NCBI GenBank assembly: GCA_028278525.1
Contig: JANQEE010000013.1
Coordinates: 287,398-351,397, forward strand
DNA from: Minwuiaceae bacterium
Lineage (GTDB): Bacteria; Pseudomonadota; Alphaproteobacteria; Minwuiales; Minwuiaceae
Direction of reading: 5' to 3'
Length of the DNA: 64,000 nucleotides
The position numbers were made by a program, and so were the translations under genes. A model generated the notes under the pieces. It made no database searches, was not told where the DNA came from, and saw only the letters and a program-made list of their open reading frames with translations. Below, piece by piece: positions 44,305 to 53,674 of the stretch (position 1 is its first letter; each line of letters starts with the position of its first letter).

Positions 44305-46611
44305 TTAACGACCTTTTGCCTCGGAGATCTTGGCCCAGACGGCCTGCGGCGTGGCCGGCATGTCTATGCTCTGGACGCCGAGCGGCCTGAGGGCATCGAC
44401 TAGGGCGTTGATGACCGCCGGCGGGGCGGCTACCGCGCCGATTTCTCCGGAACCCTTGGCGCCCAGCGGGTTTGTCGTGCTCGGCCGCGACTGGTCCAGA
44501 TCCGTGTCGAAGGCCGGCAGGTCGTCCGCGCGCGGCATGCAGTAGTCCATGTAGGAACCGGTCAAAAGCTGGCCGGTTTCCTGGTCGTACACAGTGCGTT
44601 CCAGCAGCGCCTGGCCGATCCCCTGGGCCAGCCCGCCGTGGACCTGGCCGTCGACGATCATTGGATTGATCGCAATACCGACATCGTCCAAAGCCGTGTA
44701 ATGGACGATTTCGACCGTCCCGGTCTCCGGATCGACCTCCAACTCGCAGACATGGCAGCCGCTCGGCCAACTGGCCCCCGGCACGGTGTTCGAGGTGTCT
44801 ACGGCGAAAGCGTTGCCGGGCTGGCGGGCGGCCAGGTCGAACAGGCCGATCTCCAGGTCGGTGCCGGACACGGTGTAACGGCCTTCCGCGAATTCGATAT
44901 CCGCGGCCGAGGCTTCCAACGCCTCCGCCGCCAACTCCCGGCCACGGGTCACCGTATTTTCCGTCCCGACCGCCACCGCCGATCCGCCGACGAACAGCGA
45001 CCGCGACGCCATGCTGCCGAAGCCCTGAACCAGATCGGTGTCGCCCTGGACGACCGAGATCCGGTCTATCGGGACACCGAGTCCATTGGCGACAAGCTGG
45101 CTGTAGGTGGTGTCGAGCCCCTGCCCCATCGCCTGGGTCGCGGCCTGCAGCACGACGCGGCCCTCGCCTTCGATCCGGACCTGGACCTGTTCGGTGAGCT
45201 GGTTGGCGCCGGTCCATTCGACATAGGCCGCGATGCCGCGGCCAAGCAGCCGCCCGCGGCGTTCCGCCGCCGCCCGCCGGGCCGGGAAGCCGGACCAGTC
45301 GGCCCGGTCCAGGACGCGATCGAGCAACTGCGGAAAGTCGCAGTCCGCATAGGTTTCGCCGGTGGCGTTGGTATAGGGCAGTTCGTCCGGGCCGATCATG
45401 TTGCGGCGGCGCAGGTCGGCAGGGTCGACACCCGTCTCCCACGCCGCCTGATCGATCAAGCGCTCGACGATATAGATCGCTTCCGGCCGGCCGGCGCCAC
45501 GATAGGGTGCGACCACCGCCGTGTTGGTCAGCACCGCCTTCGCTGTCAGGTCCAGCGCCGGGACCCGGTAGACCCCCGTAGCGATACGCGGGCCGAGCAT
45601 CAGCGGCACCGCCGCGCCGGCGGAATGCATATGGGCGCCGACATTGGCGACGGTTTCCGCGCGCATGCCGAGGATGCGGCCGTCGGTGTCGAGGGCGAGT
45701 TCCGCCGTCGTTACGGCATCGCGGCCATGGGTGCCGCTCAAAAATTCTTCCGACCGGGTGCCGCGCCAGACGACGGTACGGCGGAGTTTGCCCGCCGCAT
45801 AGGCGACGATGGCGTCTTCCGGATACATGCCGGCCTTCATACCGAAACCGCCGCCGATATCGCCGACCAGCACCCGAAGCTTTTCCACCGGGATCTTCAG
45901 CACCGCCTCGGCAAGGGCGGCGCGGACGGTCGTCGGATTCTGGCAGCCGGTATGCAGGACATAACGATCCGCCGCTTCGTCGTAGAGGCAGGCGGCGGCG
46001 CGCGGCTCCATGGCGCTCGGGATCAGCCGGTTGTTGACGATCTCCAGCCGGGTGACATGGTGCGCCCTATCGAACGCGGCTGCCGTGGCCGCGGCATCGC
46101 CATGGCGGTGTTCCGCGGCGATGTTGCCCGGCGCCTCGGCCCACAGCACCGGCGCCCCCGGTTGCAGCGCCGCCACCGGGTCGACCATGGCGGGCAGTTC
46201 CTCGTAATCGATCCAGATCAACTCCGCCGCGTCCTCCGCCTGGGCCCGGCTTTCCGCCACCACGGCGGCGACCGGCTCGCCGACATAACGGACGACGTCG
46301 CTCGCCAGCACCTCGCGCGGCGGCGCCGTCATCGGTCCGCCGTCCGGCCGCTTGAACAGCGGCGGATAGGGAACCGCACCGATGCCGTCCGCGGCGAGGT
46401 CCGCGCCGGTATAGACCATGACCACGCCGGAGGCGGCGACGGCTTCGCCGGTCTCGATGCCAAGGATGCGGGCATGCGCATGCGGCGAACGGACGAGAAC
46501 CAGATGCGCCTCGCCCGGAAAAGAAAGGTTGCCGGTGAACCGGCCCTGTCCCGTCAGTAAACGCTGATCTTCGACCCTGGTTACCGACTGGCTGACGCCG
46601 AACTTGTCCAT
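44305..46611 (-). CDS. xanthine dehydrogenase family molybdopterin-binding subunit (CoxL-like, form II type)
   Basis: 768 residues: an aldehyde oxidase/xanthine dehydrogenase a/b hammerhead domain (about 15-125) and the molybdopterin-binding domain. The active-site loop is PYRGAGRPEA, the form II/AYRGAGR type, rather than the AYRCSFR loop of genuine CO dehydrogenase, so the substrate is probably an aldehyde or N-heterocycle. The GAKGSGEIG loop near the C-terminus should carry the catalytic glutamate. No FAD or 2Fe-2S subunit genes are beside it, so partners must be elsewhere. ATG at 46611 with GGAG upstream; a GTG at 46623 is an alternative. Confidence 0.92.
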   Translation of the reverse strand: MDKFGVSQSVTRVEDQRLLTGQGRFTGNLSFPGEAHLVLVRSPHAHARILGIETGEAVAASGVVMVYTGADLAADGIGAVPYPPLFKRPDGGPMTAPPREVLASDVVRYVGEPVAAVVAESRAQAEDAAELIWIDYEELPAMVDPVAALQPGAPVLWAEAPGNIAAEHRHGDAAATAAAFDRAHHVTRLEIVNNRLIPSAMEPRAAACLYDEAADRYVLHTGCQNPTTVRAALAEAVLKIPVEKLRVLVGDIGGGFGMKAGMYPEDAIVAYAAGKLRRTVVWRGTRSEEFLSGTHGRDAVTTAELALDTDGRILGMRAETVANVGAHMHSAGAAVPLMLGPRIATGVYRVPALDLTAKAVLTNTAVVAPYRGAGRPEAIYIVERLIDQAAWETGVDPADLRRRNMIGPDELPYTNATGETYADCDFPQLLDRVLDRADWSGFPARRAAAERRGRLLGRGIAAYVEWTGANQLTEQVQVRIEGEGRVVLQAATQAMGQGLDTTYSQLVANGLGVPIDRISVVQGDTDLVQGFGSMASRSLFVGGSAVAVGTENTVTRGRELAAEALEASAADIEFAEGRYTVSGTDLEIGLFDLAARQPGNAFAVDTSNTVPGASWPSGCHVCELEVDPETGTVEIVHYTALDDVGIAINPMIVDGQVHGGLAQGIGQALLERTVYDQETGQLLTGSYMDYCMPRADDLPAFDTDLDQSRPSTTNPLGAKGSGEIGAVAAPPAVINALVDALRPLGVQSIDMPATPQAVWAKISEAKGR

Positions 46612-46690
46612 GCTACCACTCACTCCACATTTCGCGCCGTTCCAGCGATGTTATGCTCATTCCCGCAGCCCACTCAAAGAAAGATACCGA

Positions 46691-47530
46691 ATGGCGGACG
46701 AACCGGACTTCGACACCCAGGCTTTTCGCGATTTCGAACAGGCCGGCTGGCAAAACCTCGGCGAGTCTTACCATGCGGTCACCCGCGACAGCACCCGCCA
46801 CGCCGCCGAGCATCTGCTGGACACCGTCGACGCCGGACCGGGCAAGCGGCTGCTGGATATCGCCTGCGGGCCCGGTTACTCGGCCGGACTGGCGGTGGAA
46901 CGGGGCGCGGCGGCGGATGGCATCGACTTCGCCGCGTCCATGGTCGCCGAAGCCCGGCGCGCCTACCCGCGCGCGCAATTCCGCGAGGGCGATGCCGAAG
47001 ACCTGCCCTTCGAGGACGCGACCTTCGATGCGGCGGTCTGCGCCTTCGGCATGCTGCATTTCGCCCGGCCGGAACAGGCCGCGGCGGAAGCCCACCGTGT
47101 CCTGAAACCGGGCGGGCGGTACGCCTTCACGGTCTGGTGCACGCCGGACCGGGTGGAGACCTTCAAGATCTTCCGCGGCGCTGTCGAAACGCACGGCACC
47201 ATGGACGTGCCCCTGCCGCCCGGCCCGCCGATGTTCCGCTTCAGCGACCCGGCGGAATGCCACAGCCTGCTGGCCGGCGCCGGCTTCGACGGCATAGGCG
47301 TCAACGAAATCGCCATCACCCGCCGCACCACGCCGGAACGGCTGGTCGAGGGATTGGCAGGTGCCACGGTACGCACCCGCGCCCTGATCGAAGCGCAGAC
47401 GCCGGCGGCGCGAGCCAGGATCTATGCGGACATTCTAGAACGCGGGCAGGCGATGGCGAAGAACGGGGTCCTGACCCTGTCCATGCCCGCCGTCCTGGCC
47501 ACCGCGCGTCGGAACGAAGGCGCGTACTGA
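46691..47530 (+). CDS. class I SAM-dependent methyltransferase (UbiE/type 11-like)
   Basis: 279 residues: motif I LLDIACGPGYSAGLA (about 54-68), the acidic IDFAASMV, motif II EDATFDAAVCAFGMLHF and motif III LKPGGRYAFT, typical of type 11 methyltransferases. The substrate is unknown. The ATG at 46691 follows a weak AAGA site; the frame to 46604 overlaps the divergent oxidoreductase start. The TyrA-like gene begins 23 bp downstream on the same strand. Confidence 0.88.
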   Translation: MADEPDFDTQAFRDFEQAGWQNLGESYHAVTRDSTRHAAEHLLDTVDAGPGKRLLDIACGPGYSAGLAVERGAAADGIDFAASMVAEARRAYPRAQFREGDAEDLPFEDATFDAAVCAFGMLHFARPEQAAAEAHRVLKPGGRYAFTVWCTPDRVETFKIFRGAVETHGTMDVPLPPGPPMFRFSDPAECHSLLAGAGFDGIGVNEIAITRRTTPERLVEGLAGATVRTRALIEAQTPAARARIYADILERGQAMAKNGVLTLSMPAVLATARRNEGAY

Positions 47531-47553
47531 TAAACGACAACGGTTCAGAACTC

Positions 47554-48312
47554 ATGCCCCTCTCCTTTGGCCTCGTCGGATACGGACATTTCGGCGCTTT
47601 CCTTCATGCGCTGGCGCAGCGCTATCTTCCGGACGCGCCGCTGAAAATCCACTCGGGCCGGCGAAAGCCGGATGGCGTCCTGTTCTTTCCTCTGGAGGAA
47701 GTCGCCGCCTGCGATGCCGTGGTGCTCGCCGTGCCGATCAGCGCCTACCCGGCCACGCTGGCGCGGATCGGCCCACACCTGGGTGCCGACAGCGTCGTGG
47801 TCGATGTCGCCACGGTCAAGAAATACACCATGGACCTGCTGCAGGCCGCGCGGCCCGCCCACCCGTTCGTCGCCATGCATCCCATGTTCGGACCGGAAAG
47901 CTATGCCAAGCGCGGCGGCGACGTGACCGGCTTGCGGATCGTCGTCACCGGGCACAGCCTGGCGCCCGCGCGTTACGCGGCGTTGTGCGCGGAACTTGCC
48001 GCGGTGGGATTCTCGATCGTCGAAAAGACCGCCGACGCGCACGACAAGGACCTTGCCGAGACGCTTTTTCTCACCCACTACATCGGCCAGGTCATTGCCC
48101 GCGGCGGATTCGAGCGTACCGATATCGACACCGTCTCCTTCGGCTATTTGATGGACGCGGTCGATTCGGTGCGCCACGACGGCCAGCTTTTCGAAGAGGT
48201 CTGCCGCTTCAACCCGTACTGCCGTCAAGTGATCGAGCGCTTCGATGCGAGCGACCGGGAGGTGCGCGATGCGATGCTGGGCCTCCAACCGCCGGACCGC
48301 GGCCGGGGATAG
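47554..48312 (+). CDS. prephenate/arogenate dehydrogenase (TyrA-like)
   Basis: 252 residues: a Rossmann start GLVGYGHFGAF and the TyrA signatures AMHPMFGPESYAKRGG and LFLTHYIGQVIA. It would oxidatively decarboxylate prephenate or arogenate to the tyrosine precursor. The short length without an ACT domain resembles the arogenate-type (cyanobacterial/plant) enzymes, so cofactor and substrate preference are uncertain. The ATG at 47554 begins the fold; the upstream in-frame extension overlaps the methyltransferase gene. Confidence 0.88.
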   Translation: MPLSFGLVGYGHFGAFLHALAQRYLPDAPLKIHSGRRKPDGVLFFPLEEVAACDAVVLAVPISAYPATLARIGPHLGADSVVVDVATVKKYTMDLLQAARPAHPFVAMHPMFGPESYAKRGGDVTGLRIVVTGHSLAPARYAALCAELAAVGFSIVEKTADAHDKDLAETLFLTHYIGQVIARGGFERTDIDTVSFGYLMDAVDSVRHDGQLFEEVCRFNPYCRQVIERFDASDREVRDAMLGLQPPDRGRG

Positions 48313-48509
48313 CACCGCGGCGAACATGTTTGTGGAATTCCGGGGACATGGCCGACATGAACGACTGAAATGCAGACAATGTGGCTGTCCGGCCCGCTTC
48401 GGACTCTGCGGTAACGCCGACATGACAAGGTGGTGAACGCCCTGGTCGTCGCGGCGCCGGTCACTACGTACCGAAAGAGGCTGCTGCAACCGAAAAAGGG
48501 GAGACACGA

Positions 48510-48968
48510 ATGCCTGCCACCAGACGTCATTTTCTTGCGCTTTCCGCGTCGCTGCCCGTGCTCGCGGTGCTCGCGCCTGCCGCGCACGCCAAGGAACCCG
48601 GCATCTATGCCGAAGATGGCATCGCCATCGATGGGACCGACGCGGTTGCCTATTTCACCCAGGGCAAACCGGTGGCCGGCTCGCGGCAATTCTCTCACGA
48701 CTGGATGGGCGCAACCTGGCTGTTCTCCACGGAAGAGAACCGCGCAACATTCGCTGCCGACCCGAAAGCCTATGCGCCGCAATATGGAGGCTATTGCGCG
48801 TATGCCGTCAGCGAGGGCTACACGGCGTCGACCGTGCCGGAGGCATGGAGGATCGTGGACGGCAAGCTCTACCTGAACTACTCCCGCGGCGTTCAACGCC
48901 GATGGGAACGAAACATTCCAGAGCGCATCAAAGCGGCAAACGCCAACTGGCCCTCGGTACTGAAGTAA
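48510..48968 (+). CDS. exported YHS-domain protein
   Basis: 152 residues: a Tat-like or Sec signal (ATRRHFLALSASLPVLAVLA), cleavage after AHA about residue 27, then a YHS domain with GTDAVAYFTQGKPVAGS, the YGGYCAYAVS cysteine region and AWRIVDGKLYLNYS. YHS proteins are associated with metal handling, but this family is uncharacterised. It lies among dispersed GGGGACA-type repeats. Confidence 0.88.
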   Translation: MPATRRHFLALSASLPVLAVLAPAAHAKEPGIYAEDGIAIDGTDAVAYFTQGKPVAGSRQFSHDWMGATWLFSTEENRATFAADPKAYAPQYGGYCAYAVSEGYTASTVPEAWRIVDGKLYLNYSRGVQRRWERNIPERIKAANANWPSVLK

Positions 48969-49007
48969 CCGGCCGAATTCCGGGGACACGGCCGTATTGG
49001 ACTCCAC

Positions 49008-50339
49008 TCAATGCAGCTTCAGCTTCGGCCGCACGATCCGATTGACGTGGCCGACCAGGATCAGGGTCAGGCCCTTGATCCAGCCGTGGATGGCGATGAG
49101 GTGCATGCGGTAGAGAGAGGTATAGGCGATGCGGGCGAGGCGTCCCTCGATCGCCATGCGCCCGCCGACCAGATTGCCCATCAGGCTGCCGACGGTCGAG
49201 AAGCGGCTGAGCGCGACGAGCGATCCCCGGTCGTTATAGACGAAGTCCTTCAACGGACGACCTTGGCTGAGGCAGACGATATTCTCGAAGACCCGGTTCG
49301 CCATCTGGTGGGCGGCCTGGGCGCGGGGCGGAATCGGGTGCGCCTCGTTCTCCGGGGTGTAGGAGCAGCAGTCGCCGAGGGCGAAGATCCGCGCGTCCTG
49401 CGTCGTCTGCAGGCTCGCCCGCACGACGAGCCGGTTCGCCCTGTCCACCTCAAGCCCGTCCAGTGACGAGAGATAGTCGGGTCCCTTCACGCCCGCCGCC
49501 CACAGGGTCAGCTCGGCGTCGATCACTCGCCCGCTCTTGGTTTTCACGGCGGCGGACTGCACCTCTTCCACCATGGTGTCGGTCAGGATCTCGACGCCCA
49601 AGGCTTCGAGCTCGGCGGCGGCGGCCTCGGCAAGCTTCTCCGGCAAGGCCGGCAGGATGCGCGGCCCGGCTTCGAGAATGGTGACCTTGAGGCGCGTTGC
49701 GTCGAAAACTTCCAGGCCGTAGTGGCTGAGCGCATGGGCGGCGTTGTAGAGCTCGGCCGCCAGCTCGACACCGGTGGCCCCGGCGCCGACGATGGCGATT
49801 CTGACCGCGCTGTCGGTCCGGCCCTGGGCGACGTCGTGGGTGACGCGCAGGCAGGCATTCAGCAGCTTGGAGCGAAACTGGTCCGCCTGCTGGCGGTCTT
49901 CCAGGAACAGCGCGTGCTCCAGCACGCCGGGAATGCCGAAGTCGTTGGACACCCCGCCGACGGCGAGCACCAGGTAGTCGTAGCGGATCGCGTGCGCGCC
50001 GATCACTTCCCTGCCGTCGTCGTCCATCAGCGGCGCCGTGTGCAGCAGCCGCTTTTCCCGGTCGATGCCGGCGAAGGTGCCGTAGAAGAAGCGGTAGCCC
50101 CATCGCACGCCGTGGCCGCCATATCCCACTTCGTCCATGTTCGCATCCAGCGAGCCGGCCGCCACTTCGTGCAGCAGGGGCTTCCAGATATGCGTGCGGT
50201 TTCGCTCGACCAGGATGATGTCGTAGCCGTCGCGTCCGAAACGGTTGCCGAGCCGGCGGACCAATTCCAGGCCGCCGGCGCCGCCACCGACCACGACGAT
50301 CTGCGTCTTCCTTTGCTCACCCTTGGCCGCCACGGTCAC
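49008..50339 (-). CDS. ndh: type II NADH:quinone oxidoreductase (NDH-2)
   Basis: 443 residues from the GTG at 50339 (GGGGGC upstream), which places the FAD motif VVVGGGAGGLELV near the N-terminus as is usual; an open frame with a TTG start at 50468 would add 43 residues and leave only 30 bp to the divergent gene. A second nucleotide motif IVGAGATGVELAAEL binds NADH. An IFALGDCCSY segment and an amphipathic C-terminus (WIKGLTLILVGHVNR) complete the family pattern. It is a peripheral membrane, non-proton-pumping enzyme. Confidence 0.87.
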   Translation of the reverse strand: MTVAAKGEQRKTQIVVVGGGAGGLELVRRLGNRFGRDGYDIILVERNRTHIWKPLLHEVAAGSLDANMDEVGYGGHGVRWGYRFFYGTFAGIDREKRLLHTAPLMDDDGREVIGAHAIRYDYLVLAVGGVSNDFGIPGVLEHALFLEDRQQADQFRSKLLNACLRVTHDVAQGRTDSAVRIAIVGAGATGVELAAELYNAAHALSHYGLEVFDATRLKVTILEAGPRILPALPEKLAEAAAAELEALGVEILTDTMVEEVQSAAVKTKSGRVIDAELTLWAAGVKGPDYLSSLDGLEVDRANRLVVRASLQTTQDARIFALGDCCSYTPENEAHPIPPRAQAAHQMANRVFENIVCLSQGRPLKDFVYNDRGSLVALSRFSTVGSLMGNLVGGRMAIEGRLARIAYTSLYRMHLIAIHGWIKGLTLILVGHVNRIVRPKLKLH

Positions 50340-50498
50340 CTTGCCCCCGCTCAACTCGACGTTGATATCCGCATCGTCGTGAGCCGGAGTATGTCGGCGG
50401 ATGCTATCCTCTGCAAACCTAACGCCGAGCTCTATGCACGCCGTGTGCTCTAATCGACTGTCCGTCAAACCCGGGCTAGCTCACGGGAGGAGCGCTGA

Positions 50499-51167
50499 AT
50501 GAAGACGCTGCCATTGCTCGCGATCTGCACGGCCGTCGCTCTCAGTGCGTCGGAAGCCCGGGGCGCGGACGCCGAGGCGAGCCTCGCTGCGCCCGAGGAC
50601 GGCGGCCCGCGACGCTGGCAGGTGTCGGCCCCCGACGGTATAGCGATGCAGGCCTCGCCCGCCCCGGATGCGCGCGCGATCGCGACCCTCGCCGACGGCG
50701 CGATCCTCGCCAATCTCGGCTGCGCGCCCGCCGGCGGCCGCGTCTGGTGCAAGGTCCGCCCCCTGCACGGCCGGGCCCGTGGCTATGTCCCGGCGGCCTT
50801 TCTCCAGCCGGCGCGCGGCCCGGACGGGACCGTGCCGATGGGCGCCGACGACAGCGCGCTTCGCGCGCGCCGGGGCGACTTCGACGCCAACGGCACGCTT
50901 TCCTGCGCCCAGGTTCGCGGTCAGCCGATGGGCCGCTGTACGTTCGGCGTCGCGCGCGGCACCGGCGGCGATGCGACGGTCGTCGTGACGTTTTCCAACG
51001 GCTTCAGGCGCACGCTGTTCTTCGCGCACGGCGCGTTCATCTCAGCCGACGCCACGATGTCCGGCACCGGCTTCGACACCGACTGGCAAACGGAAGGCGA
51101 CCGCCACGTCATCCGCGTCGACGACCAACGCTACACGCTGCCGAGTGCCGCGATCTTCGGCCGTTGA
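50499..51167 (+). CDS. exported SH3-domain protein
   Basis: 222 residues: a Sec signal (cleavage after ARGA, about residue 23), a bacterial SH3-like domain (about 40-105; GIAMQASPAPDARAIATLADG and GYVPAAFLQPA) and a second beta-rich domain (about 115-220) I do not recognise, with a possible disulphide (SCAQ...GRCTFG). GGGAGGAGC precedes the ATG. It is divergent from ndh. A periplasmic or cell-wall association is likely; no enzyme function is visible. Confidence 0.82.
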   Translation: MKTLPLLAICTAVALSASEARGADAEASLAAPEDGGPRRWQVSAPDGIAMQASPAPDARAIATLADGAILANLGCAPAGGRVWCKVRPLHGRARGYVPAAFLQPARGPDGTVPMGADDSALRARRGDFDANGTLSCAQVRGQPMGRCTFGVARGTGGDATVVVTFSNGFRRTLFFAHGAFISADATMSGTGFDTDWQTEGDRHVIRVDDQRYTLPSAAIFGR

Positions 51168-51227
51168 GGTGGGTCGGGCGGCGCTGTCCGGCTGCTGAAA
51201 ATGCTCCCCGCAGCAACCGCCACCACG

Positions 51228-51294
51228 GTCATTCCGGCGAAGGCCGGAATCCAGAACAGCGGTCAGTCTGGATTCCGGCCTCCGCCGGAATGAC
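51228..51294. repeat. hairpin repeat, inverted copy of the 41525 element
   Basis: Arms 51228-51254 and 51268-51294 pair with one mismatch around a 13-base loop. Read on the other strand, it matches the 41525-41593 element over arms and loop, with an indel of a few loop bases. Being in opposite orientation 9.7 kb apart, the two copies could mediate inversion of the PBP-ndh segment between them. Confidence 0.9.
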
Positions 51295-51305
51295 GAGCTT
51301 GGGGG

Positions 51306-51330
51306 CTCATCCTGAGCCTGTCGAAGGATG
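51306..51330. repeat. CTCATCCTGAGCCTGTCGAAGGATG unit (single copy)
   Basis: The same core as at 41625-41650, again placed about ten bases after a GGAATGACGAG hairpin arm. The association of the two families is therefore repeated at both loci. The remaining DNA up to 51450 holds no gene. Confidence 0.6.
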
Positions 51331-51457
51331 ACGTCGACCAAAGGTTCGGAACCTTTCCAACAACCCGATTTCGCACCTTCGTCACGCGATGTTGACCTAC
51401 CGCCGTCACCCCTCAATGACGAAAGCAGTTGCAGCAATTCCCGTCTGAGTTACGATC

Positions 51458-51485
51458 TTCTTACCCGAACTCAGCTGAGTAAGAA
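51458..51485. promoter_or_regulatory. palindromic operator candidate upstream of the PQQ-type dehydrogenase
   Basis: The perfect 12-bp palindrome ACTCAGCTGAGT (51469-51480) is enclosed by the inverted arms TTCTTAC (51458-51464) and GTAAGAA (51479-51485). It lies 28 bp before the ATG at 51513, a normal place for an operator or for promoter control. No regulator gene is adjacent. Confidence 0.5.
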
Positions 51486-51512
51486 CCATAAAGACGATGG
51501 GAGGAATCTAAG

Positions 51513-52790
51513 ATGAGACGGAATCCGACTCTATGTTTGCTCAGTGCGGTCATGGCCTCGGCCATGTCCTATACGCCGGCTCTTGCGGACGGACATGCCA
51601 GCGCCCCCAGCCTCATGCACACCACGGTTCTGTCCGGGCTGGACAGCCCGTGGGACATGGCCTTCCTTTCCGACGGCACCATGTTCTTCACCGAGAAGTG
51701 TCATGGCCTGTCGGTTCGCCTCCCCTCCGGCGACGTCAACGCCCTGCTGGGAATGACCGAGACCGAGGGCTATCCGAGCACGGCGGACGACCTGTTCTGC
51801 GAGGGCCAGGCCGGCATGCAGGGCGTGGCCGTCGATCCGGACTTCGGCGAGAACCGCTTCATCTATGTCTATTCGACGTCCAACAAGACGGCGCCGGGCA
51901 GCAATCGTCTGATGCGGTTCAAGGTCAGCGACGACCTCACCGCGGTGTCGGACCGCACCGACATTGTCGAGGACGTTCCCTACAAGGCGAAGGCCACCGA
52001 TCATCCCTTCGGCGGCCTTGGCGCGCATAACGGGGGGCGCGTCCGCTTCGGCCCGGACGGTCATATCTACCTGACCACCGGCGACACCCATAACGGCGAG
52101 GTCCCGCAATCGCCGACGCTGCTCGGCGGCAAGGTGCTGCGCATCGACCGGGACGGCAACCCGGTGGCGGACAACAATCCGCCGGAAGGCTTCGACCCGC
52201 GTATCTTCACCTACGGCCACCGCAACGTGCAGGGCATCGCCTTCCGTCCGGGCGACGGCCAGCCGGTCGTGGCCGAGCATGGGCCCTGGCATTCCGACGA
52301 AATCACCGTGCTGGTGAACGGCGGCAACGGCGGCTGGGACCCGCGCCCCAACGTGGCCGCCCGCGGCGACTGCCCCGAGAACTACTGCGGCTATATGCCA
52401 AATCAGATGGAAGGCATGGACCCGGCCGAACGGGTGAAATTCATGCCGATGACGGACATCCACACCTACCCCGACGCAATGCCGCCGGCCTGGACCAATA
52501 AAGGCCTCTCCCAGGGCACGTCCTCGGCCGCGTATCTGACCGGCGAGAAATGGGGCGCCTGGAATGGCCGTCTGGCCGTCGGGATCATGGGGATCGGCTT
52601 CGGCGGAACCGCGGTCGGCATGCGCATCGACGTCATCGACTTGGCGGCGGACGGAAAGTCCGCAAAGGACGTCGCGACGATGTCCCTGCCCATGGCCGCC
52701 GGCCGGTTCCGGTCGGTCGTTCAGGGGCCTGACGGCAATCTCTATACCGCCGTGGACGAAGGCGACATCTATCAGCTCATCCCGAAGTAG
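51513..52790 (+). CDS. PQQ-dependent sugar dehydrogenase-like (soluble glucose dehydrogenase family) exported protein
   Basis: 425 residues: a signal peptide (cleavage after ALA, about residue 25) and a six-bladed propeller of the GSDH/YliI family. Landmarks are LDSPWDMAFLSDGTMFFTEK, GLGAHNGGRVRFGPDG with the probable catalytic histidine, and TYGHRNVQGIAFRPG. It would oxidise aldose-type sugars with PQQ in the periplasm, although many relatives do not bind PQQ. GGGAGGAAT precedes the ATG. A strong hairpin at 52798 follows the stop. Confidence 0.9.
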   Translation: MRRNPTLCLLSAVMASAMSYTPALADGHASAPSLMHTTVLSGLDSPWDMAFLSDGTMFFTEKCHGLSVRLPSGDVNALLGMTETEGYPSTADDLFCEGQAGMQGVAVDPDFGENRFIYVYSTSNKTAPGSNRLMRFKVSDDLTAVSDRTDIVEDVPYKAKATDHPFGGLGAHNGGRVRFGPDGHIYLTTGDTHNGEVPQSPTLLGGKVLRIDRDGNPVADNNPPEGFDPRIFTYGHRNVQGIAFRPGDGQPVVAEHGPWHSDEITVLVNGGNGGWDPRPNVAARGDCPENYCGYMPNQMEGMDPAERVKFMPMTDIHTYPDAMPPAWTNKGLSQGTSSAAYLTGEKWGAWNGRLAVGIMGIGFGGTAVGMRIDVIDLAADGKSAKDVATMSLPMAAGRFRSVVQGPDGNLYTAVDEGDIYQLIPK

Positions 52791-52797
52791 GCCGATC

Positions 52798-52829
52798 TCA
52801 GCCGCGCCGCCCGTTGGCGGCGCGGCTGA
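52798..52829. terminator. perfect 14-bp hairpin after the dehydrogenase gene
   Basis: TCAGCCGCGCCGCC (52798-52811) pairs perfectly with GGCGGCGCGGCTGA (52816-52829) around CGTT. Its place eight bases after the stop suits a terminator, although no run of T follows. Confidence 0.65.
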
Positions 52830-53021
52830 ACGCCCGAAACGGAAGAAAGGGGACATGTGGGCTAAGAGCCCACTTTCCTGTCGCTAGGCTCCTGAGATTG
52901 AAAGCCGCCCCTGGCCGGGAAAAAAGGGACAGCTTCCTTTTTCACGCCAGATAACCCCGGCATACAATTGCACATTGTCCCCTCAATTTGCGTCAACGAT
53001 CTGGCGCGAGCAAAGTGTCTA

Positions 53022-53426
53022 TTACCCACACACATCCTTGCTCAGTGTTTCAATTAGAAACTCTTGGAACTCAGGGCCAATTGTACTGCAGTCTATGCCG
53101 TATTTCTCCAGACCTGCTCTATTGTCCTCAATCATTCTGGCTGCGGTGTTTCGCCACCCCGGATCGTCACCTCGCCACCCAATGAGGTGCTCAGCAACCG
53201 TGAGGGTCACCGAACCGTCCGGAAATCCTCCCTGAGACTCTCGAACCTGCTTAAGGTAATCGAGATAAAGACGGACCGCTGTGGCTTCTCGTGCCGCTGA
53301 CGAAGCTTCCGCCTGTAGCTCCAAAATCTCTCTGAACTGAAGGTATCCGAAACCTAGGGCACATGCTGCCACAACCGCCGCGACGATAGTTGCTAAGTCC
53401 GCACCTATTTTCAGCCGTTCCTTCAT
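53022..53426 (-). CDS. hypothetical membrane-anchored protein
   Basis: 134 residues with one N-terminal membrane helix (about 9-28) and a helical soluble part containing GWRGDDPGWRNTAARMI. It lacks a cleavable signal. GC content is noticeably lower than in the surrounding metabolic genes, and GGGGACA repeats flank it on both sides (52977 and 53537), so it may be a recent arrival. No family recognised. Confidence 0.65.
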   Translation of the reverse strand: MKERLKIGADLATIVAAVVAACALGFGYLQFREILELQAEASSAAREATAVRLYLDYLKQVRESQGGFPDGSVTLTVAEHLIGWRGDDPGWRNTAARMIEDNRAGLEKYGIDCSTIGPEFQEFLIETLSKDVCG

Positions 53427-53674
53427 TTGATCACTCTCCGAGCGGTTGACTAGAAAGTCGACTCGATCCTCGGACTCATGCCAAATTAGAACATAAACGG
53501 GACTATGAATTAACTCGATCAGTATTCATGAAAAAAGGGGACATTCATCTTTTTCACTCGAATATGCCGATGCCCGCCGCCGCAAATACTGCCTTGATCC
53601 AACGACCGAACTCGCTACCTCTTTTGCAATAGGACCAGGACGAATGGGCTCGCGGGCACAGGAGGCAGGTTACG

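Noticed and set aside
51042..51437. Minus-strand open frame over the 51.2-kb repeats
   Set aside because: It covers the hairpin repeat and the antisense of the SH3 gene; the peptide is repeat-derived.
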